This document shows, piece after piece, positions 1-7,400 of a DNA stretch of 64,000 bases; the stretch's first letter is position 1; the number at the start of each line of letters is the position of its first letter. The stretch spans positions 558,001 through 622,000 of the forward strand of contig OZ252048.1 of the NCBI GenBank assembly GCA_965247915.1, in the 5' to 3' direction. The notes below the pieces were generated by a model, which worked only from the letters and a program-made list of their open reading frames with translations, ran no database searches and was not told where the DNA came from. A program made the translations under genes and the position numbers. Origin of the DNA: JAKZRT01 sp965247915. GTDB taxonomy: Bacteria; Pseudomonadota; Alphaproteobacteria; Rhodobacterales; Rhodobacteraceae.

Positions 1-675
1 TTGTTCGGGGAAGGGGCTGGTCTGACCCGGCCGGCGCGGCTGGCCCATTTTCTGGGCCAGGTGATGCACGAAACCGGCGGGCTCAGGTGGGACCGCGAAC
101 TTTGGGGGCCGACGCCGGCGCAGGCGCGATACGACACGCGCACGGATCTGGGCAATTCGCCGGCGGTTGACGGCGATGGATACCTCTATCGCGGGCGGGG
201 CGCATTTCAGCTGACGGGACGCGCCAATTATCGCGATTTCACCGCCTACGCGCGGGGCCTGCGCGCCGCAGCGCCGGATTTCGAGGTCGAGCCCGACCGG
301 GTGAACGACGATCCGTGGGAGGCGCTGAGTGCGATCTGGTACTGGACCAGCCGCAATCTGGGTCCGGTGGCGGACCGGAATGACATCGGGACGATCACGC
401 GAAAAATCAACGGCGGGATGAATGGCTTTGACGACCGCTGCGTGATGTACGGGCGCGCGGCCCTTGGGCTTTTAGGGTTCGACCCTATCGAGATGCGCGA
501 GTTTCAGGTGCGCCGCGGCCTGATTGCCGACGGGATAACCGGCCCGCTGACGCGCGGAGCGCTTCACAGAGCGCTTCGGCGTCCCGAGGCCCCTCCGTTA
601 CGCAAAAAGCGCGGACCGCGCTTCCTGACCAACCTCACGGCCGCCTTTGGCGGCCTTTTTCATAAACGGAGATGA
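1..675 (+). CDS. Phage-type endolysin, GH19 chitinase/muramidase-like, with C-terminal peptidoglycan-binding region
   Basis: The protein reads as a glycoside hydrolase family 19 lysin that would cut cell-wall glycan during phage lysis. Residues 18-30 hold the His-Glu-Thr catalytic segment (QVMHETGG), and residues 63-77 hold the second family signature (YRGRGAFQLTGRANY). Residues about 160-190 resemble a small peptidoglycan-binding domain (EFQVRRGLIADGITGPLT). It ends in a basic tail. The first codon is TTG at the very first base of the window, so the true start may lie upstream and the gene may be 5'-partial. A holin-like gene follows 3 bases later, as expected for a lysis cassette. The family call is from motif recognition only. 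Confidence 0.8.
   Translation: MFGEGAGLTRPARLAHFLGQVMHETGGLRWDRELWGPTPAQARYDTRTDLGNSPAVDGDGYLYRGRGAFQLTGRANYRDFTAYARGLRAAAPDFEVEPDRVNDDPWEALSAIWYWTSRNLGPVADRNDIGTITRKINGGMNGFDDRCVMYGRAALGLLGFDPIEMREFQVRRGLIADGITGPLTRGALHRALRRPEAPPLRKKRGPRFLTNLTAAFGGLFHKRR
639..660 (+). terminator. Terminator-like hairpin inside the 3' end of the lysin gene
   Basis: A 7-bp GC stem (GGCCGCC/GGCGGCC) with a TTT loop is followed directly by five T. It lies within the coding sequence (residues AAFGGLF), so it may be a codon coincidence. It sits just before the holin start and could damp read-through. Confidence 0.3.
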
Positions 676-678
676 AAC

Positions 679-900
679 ATGGAAAATTCCAAGTGGTTTT
701 TGCAATCCAAAGCGATGATCGGCGCCCTGATTGTCATTCTGGTTCAATTTGCCCCGATTATCGGCTTCAGTTTCACCGAGGTCGACGGTCAGATGGTCGG
801 TCAGTCGGCCGACCAAATCCTGACCGGAATTGGCGGACTGCTGGCACTCTGGGGCCGCACCAGCGCCAGATCAACACTCACCCTCTTGCCGAAGGGATAG
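679..900 (+). CDS. Holin-like small membrane protein (73 aa)
   Basis: A 73-residue protein with a hydrophobic segment at about residues 11-31 and a second at about 46-58 (ILTGIGGLLALWG), a short charged N-terminus and a polar C-terminus. Size, topology and position between the endolysin and a small lipoprotein suit a phage holin, which would permeabilise the inner membrane so that the lysin reaches the wall. The ATG at 679 is preceded by a GGAG-type ribosome site, and the gene starts 3 bases after the lysin stop. The holin assignment rests on context and topology, not on a family match. Confidence 0.6.
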   Translation: MENSKWFLQSKAMIGALIVILVQFAPIIGFSFTEVDGQMVGQSADQILTGIGGLLALWGRTSARSTLTLLPKG

Positions 901-904
901 CCCG

Positions 905-1108
905 ATGAAAGCAGCTCTTTGCCTGATCGCGGCCAGCCTACTTCTTGGTGCCTGCCTTCGTGCCCCTGATCCCCCGCAAATCGACTTGCCCGCGTTGGCG
1001 CTGCCCGTTGAGGTCCGGATTGAGACCTGCGACCGGATCGAGGCCACTTGGATTGGCCTGAAACGTTCAGCAATGCGTTGCACCACGATTGTGATGCTCG
1101 TCCAGTGA
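905..1108 (+). CDS. Small phage lipoprotein, possible outer-membrane spanin
   Basis: This 67-residue protein has a signal peptide ending in a lipobox (LLGAC, Cys17) followed by a proline-rich stretch (LRAPDPPQIDLPALALP). Small proline-containing lipoproteins in lysis cassettes are typical of Rz1-type o-spanins, which help disrupt the outer membrane. No inner-membrane spanin partner is visible, so the spanin role is an inference. The stop codon overlaps the start of the next gene (TGATG at 1106-1110), which indicates translational coupling. Confidence 0.55.
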   Translation: MKAALCLIAASLLLGACLRAPDPPQIDLPALALPVEVRIETCDRIEATWIGLKRSAMRCTTIVMLVQ

Positions 1109-1698
1109 TGCAGCTTGTCGAAGCTGCGAATCTGATCCAGCTGGCATATGACGGCAAAGTCCATTTCGCCCTGAACCGCAATGGCGTGCAGGCGGCGATG
1201 GTAGGGTCTGTGCTTCTGATCCCCGGCACCAATGAAAAGGATGACTGGTTTCAGTTCAATCTCAAGCTCTACCGCAAAGGCGCGACGCGGACATGGCACA
1301 CGGGATTTCTCGATCATGCCGAGGTAGTGTTTCACTGGGCCCGCCAATTTGAGCCGCGGCTGATTATCGGGCATTCTCTGGGCGCGGCGTCGGCGCAAAT
1401 CGTCGGGTATTCGATGAAGGTCCCCACAATCGCATTTGGCAGCCCGCGGCCGCACCGCGCGCGCCGGAAGTTCCACGGAGCGCGGTATGTTCTGAACATC
1501 TGCAACCGGGCCGACTTGGTTTGCCATGTGCCGCCCGGCTCCAAGCACATCGGGCAGGTCGTGTGGCTGCGAAACAACCGCTTTGGCGAGGATCACAGTC
1601 TGAAAAGATACGGACAGGCGCTCGCAGCCGATCCACCGAATATCGAAAACTGGCACACGGCGTGCGCCCGGCCGGCCGCGCAGACTTCCGCGGCCTGA
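1108..1698 (+). CDS. Lipase class 3-like alpha/beta hydrolase in the lysis cassette
   Basis: A 196-residue alpha/beta hydrolase. The nucleophile elbow GHSLG places the catalytic Ser at residue 90. The acid is probably Asp136 in NRADLVCHVPP, and the base is probably His163 in EDHSLKRY. Spacing and context of all three match class 3 lipases. No signal peptide is seen. The ATG at 1108 overlaps the lipoprotein stop and was chosen over an upstream in-frame start inside that gene. A lipase in this position could attack the outer membrane after lysis or act on host lipids; the role is inferred, the catalytic triad is seen. Confidence 0.65.
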   Translation: MQLVEAANLIQLAYDGKVHFALNRNGVQAAMVGSVLLIPGTNEKDDWFQFNLKLYRKGATRTWHTGFLDHAEVVFHWARQFEPRLIIGHSLGAASAQIVGYSMKVPTIAFGSPRPHRARRKFHGARYVLNICNRADLVCHVPPGSKHIGQVVWLRNNRFGEDHSLKRYGQALAADPPNIENWHTACARPAAQTSAA

Positions 1699-1748
1699 CC
1701 CGCAGATAGCCGCGCCCTCCGGCGCACCTCGGCCTCAATCCAATTCTG

Positions 1749-1770
1749 CCCCGCTTGGCGCGGGGTTTTT
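1749..1770 (+). terminator. Rho-independent terminator after the lysis genes
   Basis: A perfect 6-bp stem (CCCCGC at 1749-1754, GCGGGG at 1760-1765) with a 5-base loop runs into five T. It lies 50 bases beyond the lipase-like stop. Confidence 0.75.
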
Positions 1771-1786
1771 CATGGAAGGAATCAAA

Positions 1787-1891
1787 ATGACAAAGGAAAC
1801 CGAGGTTCGCCCCGGCCTCATTCATTCCCAAAGTGATTTCCTAGTGCTGGCGGCGATGCAGCGACCGAAAGGAAAGGGCAGGGTGGCGTGA
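1787..1891 (+). CDS. Small phage ORF of 34 aa
   Basis: A 34-residue reading frame (starts MTKETEVRPG) preceded by a strong GGAAGGA ribosome site at 1775-1781. Its TGA overlaps the ATG of the next gene (1889-1893). The overlap and ribosome site suggest real translation. No family is recognised. Confidence 0.4.
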   Translation: MTKETEVRPGLIHSQSDFLVLAAMQRPKGKGRVA

Positions 1892-2151
1892 TGGCAGCGC
1901 CGATCCAAAAAGAACACCATGCGTTAATGAACGCCTTAGCGCACGGTGTTGACGAGGCCCTAAACGGACCCAAGCAACCGGGTGTAAAACCACGGATTGG
2001 CTTTGTTCTTCTGGTGGCTGAATTCGAGAAGATGGAGGGCGGACGCGTCAACTGGATCAGCAATGGTGATCGCGAAAGTATGCTCACGATGTGCCGTGAG
2101 TATCTGGCCCGAGCGGAGGGCCGGTACCAGGAAACCGAAACGACACAATGA
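1891..2151 (+). CDS. Small phage-associated hypothetical protein (86 aa)
   Basis: A soluble 86-residue protein with no signal peptide or membrane segment and the recognisable stretch GVKPRIGFVLLVAEF near its middle. I know proteins of this general type only as uncharacterised prophage genes of alphaproteobacteria. It is coupled to the upstream 34-residue frame through a TGATG overlap and follows the lysis cassette in the same direction. Function unknown. Confidence 0.5.
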   Translation: MAAPIQKEHHALMNALAHGVDEALNGPKQPGVKPRIGFVLLVAEFEKMEGGRVNWISNGDRESMLTMCREYLARAEGRYQETETTQ

Positions 2152-2289
2152 AGGACAGGGTGGCGTGAAATTAGACCTACAAACGTGTATTCACTTCCTC
2201 TAAGGAGGCTGTGGTATTCCATATTGGGCAAACTGAGATTTCATTCATTTGGTTTCCTGCCTTGGTCCCAGAGCAGCCGAACCGTTTCA

Positions 2290-3744
2290 CTACGATGGCG
2301 GGCTGTCCCGCAGCATCTTGAACAGCGATCGACGCGCCAGGTCGAACCCCGCGCCAAACGCCTTATTCCTGTCTTCCAGTAAGCTCCTTTTTCTTTCGTC
2401 TTTCGGCCCATGAATTATTGCCGATCGTACGTCGTAAAACCGCTTCACAGCATGCTTCACTCGAGCTTGCGATTCATCGTCGCCTTCCAGAAAGTCAGCC
2501 ACTTTCTCTTGGAGTTGGGCGCTGATTCCCGTGTCCCCCGGTTTGAACATCCTCTCCAGGGCAATCGCCACATCCAGAACCCTATCGTCCGCCGCGTATT
2601 GCCCGCGGCGTGCAAGAGCTTCGGCAAGCCGGCCGACGATCGGTGCCATTCTCCCGTACCTCTCGCCCTTTCTGTTCTCGAAGGCTTCCTTCGCTTCGGC
2701 GAGCGCCTCCGTCGCCAACTCCGGAGACACCTTGATACCGTCGAACCCATGCGCCTGCCAGCTCTGGTAGAACCCGGTGCCATGTCGCTCCCAGCCCAGG
2801 AGCCTGCCGGCGGACCGGTCGGTGCAGTTGCTAAATTCCGCGAGACGCAGCACGGGCGCCGCGTGGGCTACGGCAAGCAGCTCCAAGAAAATCTGCGCCT
2901 CCAGGAAGAACGGTCCAGTTGGACCCGGTGCGTCCTCATCGATGCTGCCCTCGCGGCGAAACTTTGGCCTCCAGCGGAACGGCCTCATGATCGCCCCGAC
3001 CGAACTCCAACCGTGGAAACCGGCGCCCCGCGGGGCGAGTTCTTTCACCAAGCTCTCGTCCACGAACGCCCGCGCCTGCTCGAAAGGAAGGATCGCCATC
3101 CCTTCCCCGATGTCGATCCTTTCCTTCAAGGTCAGCCCCCAAAAGAGCACCGTGTCGCATCCGACGTCCAGATCGCCAAGTACACCGGACGACTCTCCGT
3201 CCCCGGCTGGGACAAGAAACGCATTTAACTCGCTCGCCGCCGCCCGGAAACCATCGCCGGGCAGCTCATCGGCACGCGCCATCAGTCCCCCGATCAGGTC
3301 CGTCAGAGAGGTCAAGATGCCGCTGTCGAGGATCTGCATCCAGAAATCGTCTCTGCCGATGATCCGACTCACAACCCGGGCCAGCGTGGGATGCGACAGC
3401 AGAACGTAGCGTACCGGATCCAACGCAGCGAGCAGCGCCGCATATGGCTTCTCTTCGCCAAAGGCATGACTGTGGCGTGCCCTGGCATACAGGATCTGCA
3501 CATCGTCCAGAGGAAATGCCGGCGGATCTCTGTTCTGCTCAACATACGGGGCAAGCACACGCCGAGTCTGCCTGTAATACTCTTGCAGCCAGGGCTCTTG
3601 CGCCTCGGCCAGGCCGGGGAGTGCCTGGGCAAGGCGGTCGATCCATTCGCCGGTCGAGAATTCACCCGCCGTCATGCTGGCTTGCCCTCTTCTCTTTTTC
3701 TTCGTGCGGTGCGGGTCACGGGTTTTTGATGTGGACGAGGTCAC
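2290..3744 (-). CDS. Apea-like HEPN domain protein, candidate anti-phage factor
   Basis: A protein of 484 residues (GTG at 3744) or 461 residues (ATG at 3675, which has a GAGGG ribosome site and is the better start). The C-terminal ~110 residues form an all-helical region with a HEPN-type motif: Arg440-x4-His445 in FYDVRSAIIHG. It is preceded by a helix carrying a run of alternating hydrophobic residues (LDVAIALERMF). This resembles the Apea-like HEPN family, whose members include the E. coli anti-phage protein ApeA; HEPN proteins often act as RNases. The N-terminal ~370 residues are not recognised. It sits against the transcription direction of the phage genes around it, as many accessory defence genes do. 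The HEPN call is from motif and fold pattern; the defence role is inferred. Confidence 0.6.
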   Translation of the reverse strand: MTSSTSKTRDPHRTKKKRRGQASMTAGEFSTGEWIDRLAQALPGLAEAQEPWLQEYYRQTRRVLAPYVEQNRDPPAFPLDDVQILYARARHSHAFGEEKPYAALLAALDPVRYVLLSHPTLARVVSRIIGRDDFWMQILDSGILTSLTDLIGGLMARADELPGDGFRAAASELNAFLVPAGDGESSGVLGDLDVGCDTVLFWGLTLKERIDIGEGMAILPFEQARAFVDESLVKELAPRGAGFHGWSSVGAIMRPFRWRPKFRREGSIDEDAPGPTGPFFLEAQIFLELLAVAHAAPVLRLAEFSNCTDRSAGRLLGWERHGTGFYQSWQAHGFDGIKVSPELATEALAEAKEAFENRKGERYGRMAPIVGRLAEALARRGQYAADDRVLDVAIALERMFKPGDTGISAQLQEKVADFLEGDDESQARVKHAVKRFYDVRSAIIHGPKDERKRSLLEDRNKAFGAGFDLARRSLFKMLRDSPPS

Positions 3745-4228
3745 GCGATCCGTCGTTTCACCTGTAACACGTGTTACAGACAGCCACTATGGAGTGATTG
3801 CTGGTGCCGAACCAAAGAATTGGGAACCGCTGGTGAAAGCGGCAGACCAAAGAGGCTGGACGCGCGACGTGACCGCGCAGGCGGTTCAGAACCTTCGCGA
3901 TGATCGCATTCCCGACCGCCAAAAACGCGACATACTAAAAGGAGAGGCCGATCCTGTTGTCGTAACGCCAGACGGGCAATTTGCGGTGCCCCCGGATTTG
4001 GTAGGGAAGCGGCTTCGCGAAATGGCGTCCAACGATGCCGTATTGGCCATGGAGCGCGCTCTTGAAGCACTCGCCAAGCTGCGGCTATTCAGGCCGGACG
4101 CGATTGTCGGCACAATAGGACAGCCGCGACTCGCTCGACTGATCGACGAGATGCCAGGATACATCTCATTCATGGAAGAGGTTCTAAATTCGGCGACGAC
4201 GTGCCGTAAACCGGAGGCTGTATCATGA
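3731..4228 (+). CDS. Partition-type (ParB/RepB-like) protein, probably N-terminally truncated
   Basis: About 165 residues from GTG 3731 (or 144 from GTG 3794). The segment WEPLVKAADQRGW followed by helix-rich sequence and GQPRLARLIDEMPGYI resembles the C-terminal part of ParB/RepB-like proteins found beside recombinases in alphaproteobacterial islands. No N-terminal ParB nuclease/CTPase motifs are present, so the gene looks truncated. Its TGA overlaps the ATG of a DUF3489-like fragment (ATGA at 4225-4228), which fits that island type. Family assignment is tentative. The 5' end overlaps the front of the HEPN gene if both upstream starts are used. Confidence 0.4.
   Translation: MDEVTRSVVSPVTRVTDSHYGVIAGAEPKNWEPLVKAADQRGWTRDVTAQAVQNLRDDRIPDRQKRDILKGEADPVVVTPDGQFAVPPDLVGKRLREMASNDAVLAMERALEALAKLRLFRPDAIVGTIGQPRLARLIDEMPGYISFMEEVLNSATTCRKPEAVS
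3762..3779. promoter_or_regulatory. Perfect 18-bp palindrome, operator-like
   Basis: CTGTAACACGTGTTACAG reads identically on both strands. It lies between or just inside the 5' ends of the HEPN gene (minus) and the partition-like gene (plus), where a dimeric repressor or a ParB-type protein could bind. No regulator is identified. Confidence 0.5.
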
Positions 4229-4338
4229 CGAAACAGAAAACGAAGATCGACAACTTGATCGAGCCAGCACTCCTCAAGGTGGCGACGTTCACACCAACAC
4301 GATTGAAGGCTATTTCAGCATCTTTAAACGCGGCATGA
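4225..4338 (+). pseudogene. DUF3489-like gene fragment cut by an IS1595 remnant
   Basis: The first residues (MTKQKTKIDNLIE) look like the start of the small DUF3489 proteins that travel with partition and recombinase genes. After residue 13 the frame runs into unrelated sequence that, in another frame, is an IS1595 transposase scar. Only the N-terminus is left. Confidence 0.35.
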
Positions 4339-4350
4339 AGGGAGTTTATG
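4281..4350 (+). pseudogene. IS1595-family transposase scar
   Basis: This frame encodes GDVHTNTIEGYFSIFKRGMKG. The H-T-N-x-x-E-G-Y-F-S-x-F-K-R-G-M-x-G signature lies near the C-terminus of ISXO2/IS1595 transposases. Nothing else of the element is visible, so it is a short relic left by deletion. Confidence 0.7.
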
Positions 4351-4401
4351 GCGCAATCCTCGGTGCGTTGCGGCGGCGTTTCTGTCCAAAGTCATCAGGC
4401 G

Positions 4402-4836
4402 CTAGCGCAACCCGTACTGGCGGCGCGCCGTTATCCAAAGTTTTTTGCGAATACCATAAGGCTCCATCCGTTTGTATCGTCCGCCCGAGTACTTGGGCCA
4501 GTCAAGGGCAAGGCCCATCTTCACCAATTCGGCCCCCAGATCGCGGCCATCGGACAAGTAACAGGTCGCGACCTTTCGGTCGTACGAGAATTCCTGGCTA
4601 AGCTGAGCCGTGACCTCTCTGCCTTTGCAAAGTCTGACAAGCGCCCATTTCGACTTTTGCCCCCAGGGGTGATCCAACTCCGGCGCATCTATTCCCGCCA
4701 GTCGAATTTTTGTCCGGGCAATGACGATTGTATCGCCGTCAATGACATGGCACCTTCCTCGCAAAGTCGCCCGTCTCAGGTCCTGTCCGGGACTCTGATA
4801 GAAAAACGCTATGAATATTCGCCGCAGAATTCCCAT
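4402..4836 (-). CDS. Thermonuclease (staphylococcal nuclease-like, SNase domain)
   Basis: A 144-residue protein with an SNase OB fold from about residue 27 to 120. The motifs are VIDGDTIVI (33-39), IRLAGIDAPEL (44-54) and YDRKVA (85-90). Arg45, Glu53 and Arg87 correspond to the catalytic Arg-Glu-Arg set of the family, so it should be an active calcium-dependent nuclease. The N-terminus (MGILRRIFIAFF) is basic then hydrophobic but short for a signal peptide, so export is uncertain. It stands alone between IS scars. Small SNase proteins of this type are common on alphaproteobacterial plasmids and prophages. Confidence 0.75.
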   Translation of the reverse strand: MGILRRIFIAFFYQSPGQDLRRATLRGRCHVIDGDTIVIARTKIRLAGIDAPELDHPWGQKSKWALVRLCKGREVTAQLSQEFSYDRKVATCYLSDGRDLGAELVKMGLALDWPKYSGGRYKRMEPYGIRKKLWITARRQYGLR

Positions 4837-5082
4837 TTGGCCGCATATTTCGCATGTCGAATCAATTAACTATCGGTATCTTAACCGACATTCCCCAGAT
4901 GACATCCAAATTCGCGGAAATCGTAACACGGCCCCATCTCCAAGAGAACTCTGTTCCCATTGCAGCCATCCGATGACATGATTTTGGTAATCGGCCAGCG
5001 CGTGGAAGGCCATTTGGTCGTTTCTCCTGCCATCCAGACACACCTCTCGTGTCGCAATCTCCTTGCCGTCGATTCCCTCGGC

Positions 5083-5560
5083 CTACGCCGGAGCGGGTCT
5101 TCGTCGTAGATCATCAATCAGGCTCAAGATTTTCTGGAACAAGCTTCTTGTGACTGCAGCCTCGGCCAATTGAAATGTGACGTACCGGCCATGGCTGACA
5201 ACTTTCGCACCGATCTTGACCAGCTTCTCCCTCAGCGTCGTCAGCGACCATTGCTCCACGGCATCGGGCAACGCCAGGGTACGCATGAAGTTGCCGAGGT
5301 TATAGGCGAGTGCATGCAGCTGGAGCCGGACGGCATTGTTGCGTAACGAACGGCATGACAGCCGCGTCCACTTGATGGCGTTCTTGCCTTCCCTGATCCA
5401 TTGCCCGGCAGTGCCGCGCTGATTGTAGAACGCAACAACCCGCTCGGCAGGACGGCTCAGGTTGGTGACGATGAAGCCGACGCGGGGGTGCTTCAAGCGA
5501 CGTACAACGTCTTTATGAGCACGCCGAAAACCGCGGGGATTAACAGTCGCGCGCAATCTA
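5083..5560 (-). pseudogene. IS1380-family transposase, 3' remnant
   Basis: The frame encodes the C-terminal third of an IS1380 transposase: RVGFIVTNLSRPAERVV, then WTRLSCRSLRNNAVRLQLHA, then LREKLVKIGAKVVSHGRYV. The upstream catalytic part is missing and the frame runs into unrelated DNA beyond about 5560. Both insertion sequence ends are unclear. Bases 4837-5082, downstream on this strand, hold no gene I can support. Confidence 0.75.
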
Positions 5561-5566
5561 TCTATT

Positions 5567-5608
5567 TGCGCCAACCAGATTGCGCCAACCAGATTGCGCC
5601 AACCAGAT
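5567..5608. repeat. Three tandem copies of a 14-bp unit
   Basis: TGCGCCAACCAGAT occurs three times head to tail with no mismatch (5567-5580, 5581-5594, 5595-5608), directly at the broken end of the IS1380 remnant. It looks like replication slippage at a deletion junction. Confidence 0.85.
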
Positions 5609-5609
5609 G

Positions 5610-5928
5610 AACGCGAGATGGTGGACGACAACGGCGACCGTATCCGAGACGACGAAATCAGCGGCGTCGTCGATGCCTTCAACCGTTGGCTCAACGTGGA
5701 GTCAAGTATATAATTCCCCAATATATCGCGGCAATCAAGGAAAGCGACTTGCCCTGGCCAAACGACATTCCCCCAGACCTTCGCCGCAGCTGGGACGACG
5801 TTCTGGGCATGAGAAACCCCGGTTCACCGCAGCTATGGGGTGAGGTTAAAGACTGGTTGGAAAAGCACGGTGTGGAAGCGCCAGAGGGTCTACCGACAGA
5901 CAAGAAGCCTGATGGGCCGAGTGTTTGA
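5610..5928 (+). pseudogene. Hypothetical protein remnant, probably frameshifted
   Basis: One frame from 5610 reads EREMVDDNGDRIRDDEISGVVDAFNRWL and stops at about 5711. A second frame picks up from about 5686 and reads VKYIIPQYIAAIKESDLPWPNDIPPDLR and on to a stop at 5928. Both look like genuine soluble protein, which suggests one gene broken by an indel near 5690-5705. No family is recognised. From 5929 to the tRNA at 6032 nothing is seen. Confidence 0.35.
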
Positions 5929-6031
5929 CCATCTCCCGATTCCCACTTCTGGCAGAACAAAATTGCTAAATTTCCCGAGAAGTGCTAAATCGTCTCTATT
6001 CTCGCAATAAAAACAGTAGCTTAAAAATCAC

Positions 6032-6108
<77 letters not shown>

Positions 6109-6211
6109 ACGCGCTTCAGCCTTTACAATGGGCATGAAGGGTCACGCAATCGTGGATTTATTTCCCGGTCATGCTAGTATGGGCTGAGTATTACCCAAGC
6201 GTTTGCAACCT

Positions 6212-6574
6212 ATGGATATTGAGACGGCCAAATCGATTGCGGAAACCGGCTTGCAGGTCTGGTTTTTGGCTCTGGCTGCGGTCGTATTTGTTGGCATCCT
6301 CAGCGGCAGGATTTCAACCGTCGGAATGTTGACTACGGCCAAAGCCGGTGGCGTTGATCCCGAACGGGTCCTGGTTCTTGTCGTCACGCTTTTCGGGGCG
6401 GCCTGGTACGTGTCGCTGGCGCTGGAGCCGGGCGCTACCAATTGCATCCTGCCCAACGGAAGCGAAGGGCATTGCCTGCCCGACGTTCCCGAACAACTGC
6501 TGTTTTTGCTGGGCGGATCGCAATCGACGTATATCACAGCGAAAATACTGAGAAATAACAAGGGAGTAACTTAG
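6212..6574 (+). CDS. Small integral membrane protein, first of a three-gene operon
   Basis: A 120-residue protein with two clear hydrophobic helices (about residues 13-30 and 52-70) and a weaker one near 95-105. Residues 75-88 contain two cysteines in a polar loop (CILPNGSEGHC), probably periplasmic and disulphide-linked. The ATG at 6212 was chosen over the TTG at 6203. The next gene starts 2 bases after its stop. Family unknown. The operon continues into a secreted nuclease. Confidence 0.6.
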   Translation: MDIETAKSIAETGLQVWFLALAAVVFVGILSGRISTVGMLTTAKAGGVDPERVLVLVVTLFGAAWYVSLALEPGATNCILPNGSEGHCLPDVPEQLLFLLGGSQSTYITAKILRNNKGVT

Positions 6575-6576
6575 AG

Positions 6577-7008
6577 ATGTTTGAGAAGAACCAGCTTGGC
6601 TTTGTGATGGTCTTTCTTGTCGTTGTCTCCGGTATCGCTGGCTATGCCCGCTATCTTGGGGCGCGACCCAGTGACATCGCGCTGATCGGTTTCGTAGCAT
6701 TCGGGGCGATCATACTGGCCTTCGCCGCCGCGGTCCTCTGGCACATTGTCAACTCGGAAAAGGCGCTGCAGGGAATAATTTCGGAATCCGATGACGTGAA
6801 GCATGACGGCAAGGCAAAGGCCAGCCTGTCGCGTTTTCAGTTTCTGATTTTCACCTTCGTGATCGCGGGCCTTTTCCTGATGCTATCGATCGAGGCGGGC
6901 GGGTTTGTTGATATTCCGCAGAATGTTCTTCTCTTGCTGGGCATCAGCGGCGGTAGCTTTCTGGTGTCAAAGGGCGTTGGCAAAAAGAAGACGGACAAGG
7001 ACGAATGA
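6577..7008 (+). CDS. Four-helix membrane protein, second gene of the nuclease operon
   Basis: A 143-residue protein with hydrophobic helices at about 9-28, 36-60, 87-106 and 113-130, separated by a charged cytoplasmic-looking loop (SESDDVKHDGKAKAS) and ending in a lysine-rich tail. An AAGGGAGTAAC ribosome site precedes the start. Its TGA overlaps the ATG of the nuclease gene (ATGA at 7005-7008), so the three genes are translationally coupled. Function unknown. Confidence 0.6.
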   Translation: MFEKNQLGFVMVFLVVVSGIAGYARYLGARPSDIALIGFVAFGAIILAFAAAVLWHIVNSEKALQGIISESDDVKHDGKAKASLSRFQFLIFTFVIAGLFLMLSIEAGGFVDIPQNVLLLLGISGGSFLVSKGVGKKKTDKDE

Positions 7009-7293
7009 TCTGCGTGGATTTCCGGTGCCTGCTGATCGTCGGCGGCCTTATCGCTCTGACAGTGCCGGAAACCTCGGTCGCTCAGGGCCTGCCCGATTGC
7101 CAAGGCGCCTCCGGCAATCTTTCGCAATCGCTTGGGCCGCAGGCTCTGGGACTGCCGCAGATGACCGACGATACGCTTGCTGCGGATGATACGTCGGCCT
7201 GCTGTCACGAGAATTATTGCACGCGGTTCAACCACGTCACCAACATGCCCGCCTGGGTCTACGAGCGTCTGACACCCGCTGTTGTGGTCGGCA
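7005..7293 (+). pseudogene. Secreted DNA/RNA non-specific endonuclease, 5' part (split by IS21)
   Basis: The first 96 codons of a nuclease gene. An N-terminal signal peptide (LLIVGGLIALTVPETSVAQG) is followed by a cysteine-containing region (DTSACCHENYC). The reading frame is interrupted exactly at the IS21 insertion, preceded by the target duplication GTCGGCA at 7287-7293. Joining 7293 to 9884 (one duplication copy removed) restores a 323-residue open frame. In its present state the gene cannot make the nuclease. Confidence 0.8.
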
Positions 7294-7400
7294 TGCGCAT
7301 TCCGGGGTATTCGGCCACCCATTCCGACAGCATCTGGCCACCTAAACCGGAGTATCCGGCCACCTGTGGCGCGCTGCGTTGAGGCGTGAGTTTTTCGATA

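Noticed and set aside
598..1656. Minus-strand frames opposite the lysis genes (up to 261 codons)
   Set aside because: They mirror genes with clear motifs and ribosome sites; their composition is repetitive Arg/Ala/Gly-rich as expected of antisense frames.
2410..3228. A 272-codon plus-strand frame opposite the HEPN gene
   Set aside because: No motifs or ribosome site; the minus-strand protein has a HEPN signature and sensible composition.
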